This document shows, in pieces, positions 1 to 6,205 of a stretch of DNA of 14,718 nt. Each line of letters starts with the position of its first letter. Position 1 is the first letter of the stretch. The position numbers and the translations under genes are program-made. The notes beneath the pieces were generated by a model. It worked only from the letters and a program-made list of their open reading frames with translations. It was not told the DNA's origin and made no database searches. Source of the DNA: Eubacteriales Family XIII. Incertae Sedis bacterium (GTDB taxonomy: Bacteria > Bacillota > Clostridia > Peptostreptococcales > Anaerovoracaceae); NCBI GenBank assembly GCA_031281765.1, contig JAITEX010000093.1, forward strand, positions 1-14,718. Direction: 5' to 3'.

Positions 1-4
1 ATGC

Positions 5-36
5 AAAAAAAGGTGCGCGCTTCTTTTCATGCGGCA
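5..36 (-). terminator. Probable Rho-independent terminator of the ADH-AOR operon
   Basis: Read on the minus strand just after the stop codon of the last operon gene, TGCCGC (36-31) can pair with GCGCGCA (20-14) with one bulged C. The loop is ten bases, and the stem is followed by CC and a run of seven T (11-5). The stem is short and imperfect, so this is a moderate call, but its place 12 bases beyond the stop and the clean T-run fit the end of a transcript. Confidence 0.5.
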
Positions 37-47
37 AGCTCCCTGCT

Positions 48-1196
48 TTACGCGCCCGCCGCCGCTCCGGACAGCAGCTTAAAGGTCAGCTTCACGGGGT
101 TGTGGTCGGAGCCGACATAATCAGCGTCAATATTCACGCTTGACGCCTCCACATTGTCCGTCACGATAAATCCGTCAAGCGTCACCTCATAGTTCACGCC
201 TTTCTCGTAGGGGATGCTTGAATCGCGGTCCGTCGCCACGCTGTCGTTGTTTTCCGCGATGACCATCCTGCAATGCTCCGGCAGCTGCCCCTCATCGAAG
301 GACTGCACCCAGGCCGGCGTCTTCATGCCGTTCATGAATTTCGACTCGGAGCCGCCGAGCGCGTGGTTGAAGTCACCGCCGACGATGACCCAGTTCCCTT
401 TTGCGTACTCATCGGCGATAACGCCGCCGAGCAGTTCCATCTGCGCGCGCCGTATGGTCCCGCCCTCGTCATAGGCGGACATATGCGTATTTATCAGCAC
501 GAGCTCGCCGCCGGAAGCGCCTTCTACCGGCAGTCTCTGTACCGCGAAGCACCGGTCGAGGTCGAAGAATTTCGTCGGGAACGCGTCAGAGACCGGGTAG
601 CTGCGGCGTACCGCGTCCGTGATGCCGAACCGGCTGACCGTAAGCAGCCCCGATTCGGCAATCTTGCCGATGGGCTTGGTCGGCGGGTAGAACAGATAGG
701 CCGAGTGGAAGTTCGACGCGAAGGTCCACGCATAGGACGTTTCCATCGCGCCCAGAATCGTTTCCCGCTGGTCCACCTTGTAGCTGCGGTCGGCCTTCAC
801 GTCTACCTCCTGGAACAGCAGGATGTCCGGCTTTTCCGCAAGCGCCGCTTCCATACACGCCTCCGTATTGCGCACTACCGCTGCCTCGCTTGCCGCCCGG
901 CTCTCGGTCCCGACGGTTTCCGTCCCGTCGGCCATTGTTCCCTCGTCCATAAAGAACGAGAAATCATGGTCGTAGGCGCCGAAGCCGATATTATACGTCA
1001 GCGCCGTATACTCACTGCCGGTCGTCAGCGCCGGCAAATCTTCATTGCCCCCGGCATTCACTTCCAGCTGCTCATTATCCGCTATGCGTTCATAGGTGAG
1101 GACCACATAGGCGACATAGCCGCCGACGATCACGACGGCCGCAATCACCACAATGAGCAGAATTTTGAGAACCGGTCTGATTACTTTTGCTTTCAT
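48..1196 (-). CDS. Membrane-anchored endonuclease/exonuclease/phosphatase-family protein
   Basis: A protein of 382 residues with the endonuclease/exonuclease/phosphatase fold (the DNase I, exonuclease III and sphingomyelinase superfamily), metal-dependent phosphodiesterases or phosphatases. Residues about 9-34 form one hydrophobic segment after a basic start, so the enzyme is probably anchored with the catalytic domain outside. Superfamily motifs are present in order: TYNIG with Asn69, LLFQEVD with Glu130, NTHMS with His238, GGDFNH with Asp275 and Asn277, and GSDHNP with Asp364 and His365, so the active site looks complete. The ATG at 1196 has a strong Shine-Dalgarno, GGAGGAGGG, eight bases upstream, lying inside the end of the MoaD-like gene. 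Last gene of the operon begun by the alcohol dehydrogenase. The substrate (nucleic acid, phospholipid or phosphoinositide) cannot be read from the sequence, and its link to aldehyde metabolism is unclear. Confidence 0.9.
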   Translation of the reverse strand: MKAKVIRPVLKILLIVVIAAVVIVGGYVAYVVLTYERIADNEQLEVNAGGNEDLPALTTGSEYTALTYNIGFGAYDHDFSFFMDEGTMADGTETVGTESRAASEAAVVRNTEACMEAALAEKPDILLFQEVDVKADRSYKVDQRETILGAMETSYAWTFASNFHSAYLFYPPTKPIGKIAESGLLTVSRFGITDAVRRSYPVSDAFPTKFFDLDRCFAVQRLPVEGASGGELVLINTHMSAYDEGGTIRRAQMELLGGVIADEYAKGNWVIVGGDFNHALGGSESKFMNGMKTPAWVQSFDEGQLPEHCRMVIAENNDSVATDRDSSIPYEKGVNYEVTLDGFIVTDNVEASSVNIDADYVGSDHNPVKLTFKLLSGAAAGA

Positions 1197-1201
1197 GTGT
1201 A

Positions 1202-1456
1202 TTACCCTCCTCCGGCGATCGGCAGAAACTGCACCACATCGCCGTCCTCAAGCGCGGTTTTGAACACGCGCAGCTTCAATATGCCGACTTCATTCACGGC
1301 AATGACCATCGCGCGCGCCGTCCGGTACGCGTCCCTGCCGTAGTTCGCTTTGATATATTTCAGCACGTCCGCCACCGAGTCCGCCGGTATAATTTCTTCG
1401 GTTTTCCCAACGGTTTCGGCGAGACCGCTCCGGTATTTTACCGTCACCTTACTCAC
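1202..1456 (-). CDS. MoaD/ThiS-family sulfur carrier protein
   Basis: A small ubiquitin-like protein of 84 residues, the usual size of MoaD and ThiS. These carry a thiocarboxylate on a C-terminal Gly-Gly and give sulfur to molybdopterin or thiazole. This one ends in Ala-Gly-Gly-Gly, one glycine more than the minimum, and has the family's C-terminal pattern of an acidic Glu-Asp-Gly-Asp turn, a Val-Val strand, then Phe-Leu-Pro before the tail. It starts with GTG at 1456, overlapping the stop of the aldehyde oxidoreductase gene by four bases (GTGA); an AGGAGG lies 14 bases upstream, rather far, so coupling to the upstream gene is likely. The stop is five bases before the next start. Directly behind a tungsten/molybdenum oxidoreductase, its likely job is dithiolene sulfur insertion into that enzyme's pterin cofactor. 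Family call firm; role inferred from context. Confidence 0.88.
   Translation of the reverse strand: MSKVTVKYRSGLAETVGKTEEIIPADSVADVLKYIKANYGRDAYRTARAMVIAVNEVGILKLRVFKTALEDGDVVQFLPIAGGG
1205..1213 (-). promoter_or_regulatory. Shine-Dalgarno of the EEP gene formed by the MoaD-like C-terminal glycine codons
   Basis: The codons GGA GGA GGG for the last three residues of the MoaD-like protein are a near-ideal Shine-Dalgarno for the ATG at 1196, eight bases away. The same bases thus serve the functional glycine tail of one protein and initiation of the next. Seen directly; use as a ribosome binding site is inferred from sequence and spacing. Confidence 0.8.
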
Positions 1457-3828
1457 GTTTCTATCTTCAACCTCCTGAGTATCCGCGCCTTCGGCGCGCC
1501 GCTTTCGTCCCAGCCCCTGATACGGTAGTAGGAACGCAGCATCTTCGCGAGCGGCACCACGGAATGCTTATCGCCCGCTCGCTGCCGTTCGTCCGTCAGC
1601 CGCCTTGGCAGCGAATCCGCGCCCGCGCCCTGCCCCTCGCGTACGCTGAAAAGCCGCTCCACATTATAGCTGCGTTCACCGAGCTCGATAAACGAACCCG
1701 TCGTCACCTTCATGCCCGTCGCGAGCGCGAGCGCCTCAGCGTGCGGCATCAAATACAGGGAATTTAGCTTCAATACGGGCGCGGCTTTTACGAGCAGCTG
1801 TATGACGGGGCCGAAAGAAGCCGCCGCCTTGCCGATAAAGCGCGTTACCGCGTGGTTTGGCCCGAGCCGGTAAAGCGCCGCCGGTACGATGGTCTGCGCG
1901 GAAAACAAGCAGCAGCCCGCCGCGGACACGGCCTCGAGCGAATCCTGCATAAAGACGGTCAGGGCCGCCTTGCTGCGCGGCGATTGCGGCACAATGGAGA
2001 GTACCCCGACCGATTCAAAGAGGGCCGTGTAGCCTCCGTTCAGATGGCAGCCGCCCCTGTTCGATGTCGCGTAGCCGAGCCCCATGCCGACCGAAGCCCG
2101 CGGCTCGTAGGCGGCAAGCTCAAGCCCCTTGGAATGTATCGCGTAGTCTTCGCCGCCGTATTTCGCGGCAAGCCATTTGGAGCCGTTCGCGATTTCCGCC
2201 GCCTCTCCCTCGCGCAGGGCTATCCTGCGTATCAGATCCTTCAGTTCCCCGCCGTCGCCGAATTTGACGCCGAAGTCCTTGACGCCGCGCTCCGCAAGCT
2301 CCATCGCAAAAGCTATCGAACCGGCGCATGATATGGTATCCATGCCGTATATGTCGCAGAGGTAATTCAATTCTATAATAAGGTCAAGGTCCCTGTTCTC
2401 GATATTCGGGCCAAAGAGGCCGAGCGTTTCATACTCGGGCCCTTTCACTTCCCGGTCCCCAACTTTCACGCGGCGCTCACACCGGATCGGGCAGCTGACG
2501 CAGGCGCCGTTCCGTTCGAGCTTCGTTTCGGCCAACGTCTCGCCGCTGACCGCGTCGGCTTCCGCGTCATGCCCGCGCTTGAAATTGTGCGTTGGCATCG
2601 CGAAATTCGTATTCGCCTTGTTTACGAGGCCCGCGCTTCCGTAACGCGGGAGCGCCTCCCCCGTCATCGGGTGGGAGCGCACGAAGTCGACCCACCGGCG
2701 TATGAAAACGCCAAAGTTTTCCCGGTCGCTGATAAAGACGGGACGCGTACCGTAACAGGTCAGCGCCTTCAGGTTCTTTGAGCCGAGCACAGCCCCGCCG
2801 CCGCAGCGGCCGGCTATGCGTTCCCCGCTGACCACGCCCGCGTAGACAACCCCGTTCTCGCCAGCCGGGCCGATGACGAATTTCGCGTGATGGGCCGGCA
2901 GCTTCTCCTGGGTTTCTTCCACGTCGAGCCCCCAGAGTTCATCCGCGGGAAGCAGACGGATGTCGCCGTCCGTTATCTCTATGCGCGACGGCGCCTCCGC
3001 GCGGCCCGTGATAATGAGGCCGTCGTAGCCGGCGCGTTTCAACATCATGCCGAAGGCGCCCCCGCAGTTCGACGAAGCGATGCCGCCCGAGACCACGTGT
3101 TTGAAGGTCATATTGAAGCGGCTTGTGGACGGGGCCCCCGTCCCGTTCAGCGGCCCCGTATTGATGATGACGACGGCGGCAGGGTCGAGAGCGCCGGCGC
3201 CTCGCGGCAGGTAGTCGAGCAGGAGCCGCGCGGCAAGCGTCTTGCCGCCGATATACTTTCTGAAACAGGCTTCGGAGATTTCAACGATGTCAACAGAAAA
3301 TGTTGACAAGTCGATATGCGCGTAGACAGGAAGCCGCAGGCCGGCGGGTTTTCCCGCAGGCTTGGCCATCTTCCGCTTCTTCGCGGCGACCGTCGCTTCG
3401 GCCACAGACGCCCCGTTATCGCCGACGGCCACCGCGCCGACCGGGCATATTTTCGCGCACAAGCCGCAGCCGACGCATTTCGCCGGTTCGGAGAGTTCAG
3501 CCGCCACATGGATGTCCCCGCGAAACTTCGGCGCGGCTATCCTGAGCGCGCCCTTCGTACATATGTCGCGGCAGAGGCCGCAGGCCGTGCATGCCTCGCT
3601 ATCAATGACGGGGCGTGGCCACTCCGTTTTTTTTACGCGCTCCGGCACGCTTCCGTCGCCCGCCGTTATCGCGCCCTGCGGACACACCCTTCCGCAGACG
3701 CCGCACGAAACGCAGCGTTTCCCGTTGATATGAAAACGCTCGCCTCTTGCGCCGTCTATAGCAAATACCGGGCAGTTCAGCGCACAGGCCGAACAGCCGA
3801 TGCACGTATCGGATATATGATAGCTCAT
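1453..3828 (-). CDS. Tungsten/molybdenum aldehyde:ferredoxin oxidoreductase with N-terminal polyferredoxin domain
   Basis: Members of this family interconvert aldehydes and carboxylic acids with ferredoxin, using a tungsto- or molybdopterin and a [4Fe-4S] cluster. The protein has 791 residues, about 150-180 more than a usual family member. Residues 1-130 carry four CxxCxxCxxxC motifs (Cys9-19, 39-49, 80-90, 118-128), enough for four extra clusters. A basic, Ala/Pro-rich linker (about 148-165) leads to the catalytic part. This shows family landmarks: YIGGKTLAARLL near 192, TGPLNGTGAPSTSR near 224, SSNCGG near 252, cluster ligands Cys443, Cys446 and Cys450 with Cys639 or Cys640 as the fourth, YATSNRGGCHLNG near 586, and a closing RGWDESG near 771. 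ATG at 3828 lies one base after the alcohol dehydrogenase stop, with only weak Shine-Dalgarno likeness, so reinitiation is likely. Followed by a MoaD-like gene. Substrate unknown. Confidence 0.94.
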   Translation of the reverse strand: MSYHISDTCIGCSACALNCPVFAIDGARGERFHINGKRCVSCGVCGRVCPQGAITAGDGSVPERVKKTEWPRPVIDSEACTACGLCRDICTKGALRIAAPKFRGDIHVAAELSEPAKCVGCGLCAKICPVGAVAVGDNGASVAEATVAAKKRKMAKPAGKPAGLRLPVYAHIDLSTFSVDIVEISEACFRKYIGGKTLAARLLLDYLPRGAGALDPAAVVIINTGPLNGTGAPSTSRFNMTFKHVVSGGIASSNCGGAFGMMLKRAGYDGLIITGRAEAPSRIEITDGDIRLLPADELWGLDVEETQEKLPAHHAKFVIGPAGENGVVYAGVVSGERIAGRCGGGAVLGSKNLKALTCYGTRPVFISDRENFGVFIRRWVDFVRSHPMTGEALPRYGSAGLVNKANTNFAMPTHNFKRGHDAEADAVSGETLAETKLERNGACVSCPIRCERRVKVGDREVKGPEYETLGLFGPNIENRDLDLIIELNYLCDIYGMDTISCAGSIAFAMELAERGVKDFGVKFGDGGELKDLIRRIALREGEAAEIANGSKWLAAKYGGEDYAIHSKGLELAAYEPRASVGMGLGYATSNRGGCHLNGGYTALFESVGVLSIVPQSPRSKAALTVFMQDSLEAVSAAGCCLFSAQTIVPAALYRLGPNHAVTRFIGKAAASFGPVIQLLVKAAPVLKLNSLYLMPHAEALALATGMKVTTGSFIELGERSYNVERLFSVREGQGAGADSLPRRLTDERQRAGDKHSVVPLAKMLRSYYRIRGWDESGAPKARILRRLKIET

Positions 3829-3829
3829 G

Positions 3830-5035
3830 TTATACGCGAATCTTTTCTATTACGCTCCGGCAGCGTTCCCTGTCGAATATGACGGGGACCGGGTAAATCG
3901 GGTTCGCCTCTTTCAGCGCCCACGTAATCATCTGCGGTATATCTTCCTCTCTGATAAAGTCGAATCCTTTCGGAATGCCCATGCGCTCGTTCATGCCGCG
4001 TATCGCCGAGATGAACAGTTTCGCGTCCTCCTCGTCGCTCACGCCCTTCGCGATGCCGGCGGCGTCCGCAAGCATGGCGAGTTTCGCGTAAACCTTGTCG
4101 CCGTAATCTTCGAGGACTATCGGCAGTATCACCGCGTTTGCCAACCCGTGGGCCGCGTTATACAGGCCGCCGAGCGTATGCGCGATTGCGTGGATATTGC
4201 CGACGCCGGCGCGCGTAAAGGCGAACCCGGCCTTGTAGGACGCGACCATCATTTCGAGCCGCGCGTTCCTGTCCGAACCGTCCGCATAGACCGTTTCGAG
4301 GTTCGCGAATATGCGCCGCGTGGCGTCCAAAGCGAACGCGATGCTCTCCTTCGTATTATACGTCCAGCAGAGATAGGCTTCGACCGCATGCGTCAGGGCG
4401 TCCATACCCGTCATCGCCGTGATATGAGGCGGCAGCCCCACCGTCAGGTCGGGATCGAGGATCGCATAGTCCGGGATAAGCGAAAGGTCCATTATCGCAT
4501 ACTTGTGGTGGGTTTCCTGATCCGTGATAAGCGCGGCTATCGTCGTTTCGCTGCCCGTGCCCGACGTGGTCGGGACGGCGATAAACGGCGGTGTTTTCTT
4601 GCGGACTTTCAGCAAGCCGCCGAGCTGGTTGACCGTTTTCTTCGGCTTCGTCACGCGCGCGGCCGCGCCCTTGGCTGCGTCCATCGAGGAACCGCCGCCG
4701 ATAGCGATAAAGCCGCTGCAACCCTTATCGTGATAGAGCTTCGTTATCTTATCGACCGTGGTGACGGAGGGGTTTGGCTCCACTTCGCTGTAAAATGCGT
4801 AGGAGACGCCTGCCGCGGCAAGCGCATCCGTAATCTTTCCGGCAATGCCCGCGCCGACAAGCCCCGGGTCCGTGACGACAAGCGGTTTGATGACACCCGC
4901 CTTTTTCAGCAGCGCGGGTATTTCGGAAATGCTTCCGGCCCCCTCTATCGTCTGCGCCTTGCGCCAGGGGAGCGCCCGCGCGGCAATATTGAAAACGGCT
5001 TGAAACGTTCTGTACCAGATATGTATCGGTTTCAT
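3830..5035 (-). CDS. Iron-containing alcohol dehydrogenase
   Basis: A group III (iron-activated) alcohol dehydrogenase of 401 residues, usual for the family, interconverting an alcohol and an aldehyde or ketone with NAD(P)H in the cytoplasm. The dinucleotide motif GGGSSMDAAKG is at 113-123 and PTTSGTGSE at 155-163. By comparison with lactaldehyde reductase (FucO), the metal ligands should be Asp212, His216, His282 and His296; all four are present, and His282 and His296 keep the 14-residue spacing. The first 25 residues are weakly conserved and form no convincing signal peptide. The ATG at 5035 has GAGGTG five bases upstream. First gene of the operon, with its own promoter at 5061-5089, and one base from the aldehyde oxidoreductase gene. 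That adjacency suggests it handles the aldehyde made or used by that enzyme. Exact substrate not readable. Confidence 0.94.
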   Translation of the reverse strand: MKPIHIWYRTFQAVFNIAARALPWRKAQTIEGAGSISEIPALLKKAGVIKPLVVTDPGLVGAGIAGKITDALAAAGVSYAFYSEVEPNPSVTTVDKITKLYHDKGCSGFIAIGGGSSMDAAKGAAARVTKPKKTVNQLGGLLKVRKKTPPFIAVPTTSGTGSETTIAALITDQETHHKYAIMDLSLIPDYAILDPDLTVGLPPHITAMTGMDALTHAVEAYLCWTYNTKESIAFALDATRRIFANLETVYADGSDRNARLEMMVASYKAGFAFTRAGVGNIHAIAHTLGGLYNAAHGLANAVILPIVLEDYGDKVYAKLAMLADAAGIAKGVSDEEDAKLFISAIRGMNERMGIPKGFDFIREEDIPQMITWALKEANPIYPVPVIFDRERCRSVIEKIRV

Positions 5036-5060
5036 AGTTTCACCTCACATCAATACATCG

Positions 5061-5089
5061 GTTATAGTTTAGCGACAGGGAAGCGTCAA
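5061..5089 (-). promoter_or_regulatory. Sigma-A/sigma-70 type promoter of the ADH-AOR operon
   Basis: On the minus strand TTGACG (5089-5084) is followed after exactly 17 bases by TATAAC (5066-5061). Each box differs from consensus by one base and the spacing is ideal. Transcription should begin near 5054, leaving a leader of about 20 bases that contains GAGGTG (5046-5041) for the alcohol dehydrogenase ATG at 5035. It lies wholly inside the 73-base gap behind the chemoreceptor-like gene, where I see no terminator, so read-through from upstream may add to expression. Confidence 0.75.
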
Positions 5090-5108
5090 TCTCTTTTGTT
5101 GCTTCTCT

Positions 5109-6182
5109 TTAATACAGCCCCGCGCCGATACTCGGGTCTATCGGGGAAGCGATGGTCGCCCTCTCCGCTTCCATTTCCTCGCCCGGTTCCGCGGCCACAT
5201 TCTCCGCTGGCGCTTCGGCCGTACTTCCATTCTGTTCCGCATCCGGAACCGCCGTGAGCCCAAGTTGCGCCACCGCCTGCTGTATATCGCCCGATAAGCG
5301 CGCTATTTCACGCAGCCCCGCGGCAAACTCCGCGTCCCGTTCCGGGGCGCCGCCCGCGCCATTCTTCCAGACCGAAAATATTGAGCCGGCCCGGCCAGCG
5401 ACGGAAGCGCTCCTGTTTTCTATATTCCTCACTTCTTCGGCGAGAGGCGTAATATCCGCCGGCCCGTTGCCCGTGTTCGATTTCTCTATTTCAATATTCA
5501 GCGAGAGCAGGTGCGCGCGGAACGCAATATCGTCTATCTCGCCGATAAGCGACTCGACATCCGTCGCGGATACCTCAACCGGGGGGTTTTCCGCGCCGGC
5601 CGCGACGCCTGCGATGGTATCCGCCGGCCCTTTTTCGTTTTGTTCCGCTAAGACTTTCAATTTCGCCGCACAGTACCCTATCCGTTCCAATGCCCGCACC
5701 GCTTCATTCCATACCTGCGTTTCGGGCTCCGAGGGACCGCGTTCCGGCGACGCCTCCATCCCGGGAGCGGCCGCGTCACTGTGCGCCGGCGTTCCGGCAG
5801 CTTCACTGCGAACGGGCGCTTCCGGGACAGCGGGATTTTGCTCCGGCGCTTCCGCCGTTCCCTCGCCGGCCGTTTCCACGCGTTCCGCTGTTTCAGTCTG
5901 CGCTTTCCACGCCGTCAACGTCGCTTCCCGCTCATTCAGTTTGGCCGTCAGCTTCCGGTATTCCCGCCGGTTTGATGACGATATGCCGCCCGCGAAACAA
6001 CACGCGAGAAGAAAAGCAAACATCGATAAACCGGCAACCGTTATCATATAATATTGATAGTTTTCAAGATAGGTATAAAAATCCCCCGCGTACCATATCA
6101 AAACGATGCCGGAAATGCCCGCGATAAGCGCGACAAGTCCCATCAGAATAAACGCCGCTATAATTTTCCCGTTATTTTTCAT
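5109..6182 (-). CDS. Two-helix membrane protein with degenerate chemoreceptor (MCP) signalling-tip sequence
   Basis: A protein of 357 residues. Two membrane segments (about 7-30 and 44-65) are separated by only some 13 aromatic-rich residues, so there is no sensor domain outside and no recognisable HAMP domain. Residues 69-100 look helical; 100-155 are low-complexity Ala/Pro/Glu-rich. Residues about 207-269 resemble the tip of methyl-accepting chemotaxis proteins: IDDIAFRAHLLSLNIEIE matches the usual IxxIAxQTNLLALNAAIE pattern and LAEEVRNIENRSA matches VAxEVRNLAxRSA. Residues 297-330 resemble the return helix. The central AARAGExGRGFAVV stretch that touches CheA and CheW is replaced by unrelated sequence. 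ATG at 6182 has GAGGTGG four bases upstream, 23 bases after the P-type ATPase stop. Likely a receptor-derived protein that no longer signals normally; no function assigned. The MCP relation is my reading by eye and rests on about 60 residues. Confidence 0.8.
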   Translation of the reverse strand: MKNNGKIIAAFILMGLVALIAGISGIVLIWYAGDFYTYLENYQYYMITVAGLSMFAFLLACCFAGGISSSNRREYRKLTAKLNEREATLTAWKAQTETAERVETAGEGTAEAPEQNPAVPEAPVRSEAAGTPAHSDAAAPGMEASPERGPSEPETQVWNEAVRALERIGYCAAKLKVLAEQNEKGPADTIAGVAAGAENPPVEVSATDVESLIGEIDDIAFRAHLLSLNIEIEKSNTGNGPADITPLAEEVRNIENRSASVAGRAGSIFSVWKNGAGGAPERDAEFAAGLREIARLSGDIQQAVAQLGLTAVPDAEQNGSTAEAPAENVAAEPGEEMEAERATIASPIDPSIGAGLY

Positions 6183-6205
6183 CTTCCACCTCTTTTTTTC
6201 ATGCT

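Noticed and set aside
273..1343. A plus-strand open frame of 356 codons
   Set aside because: It is antisense to the EEP gene and the MoaD-like gene; the composition is Arg/His-rich and no motif is seen.
3827..5257. A long plus-strand open frame of 476 codons
   Set aside because: It lies opposite the alcohol dehydrogenase gene, which has all family motifs, and its translation is Arg-rich with no recognisable domain. GC-rich coding DNA often leaves such antisense frames open.
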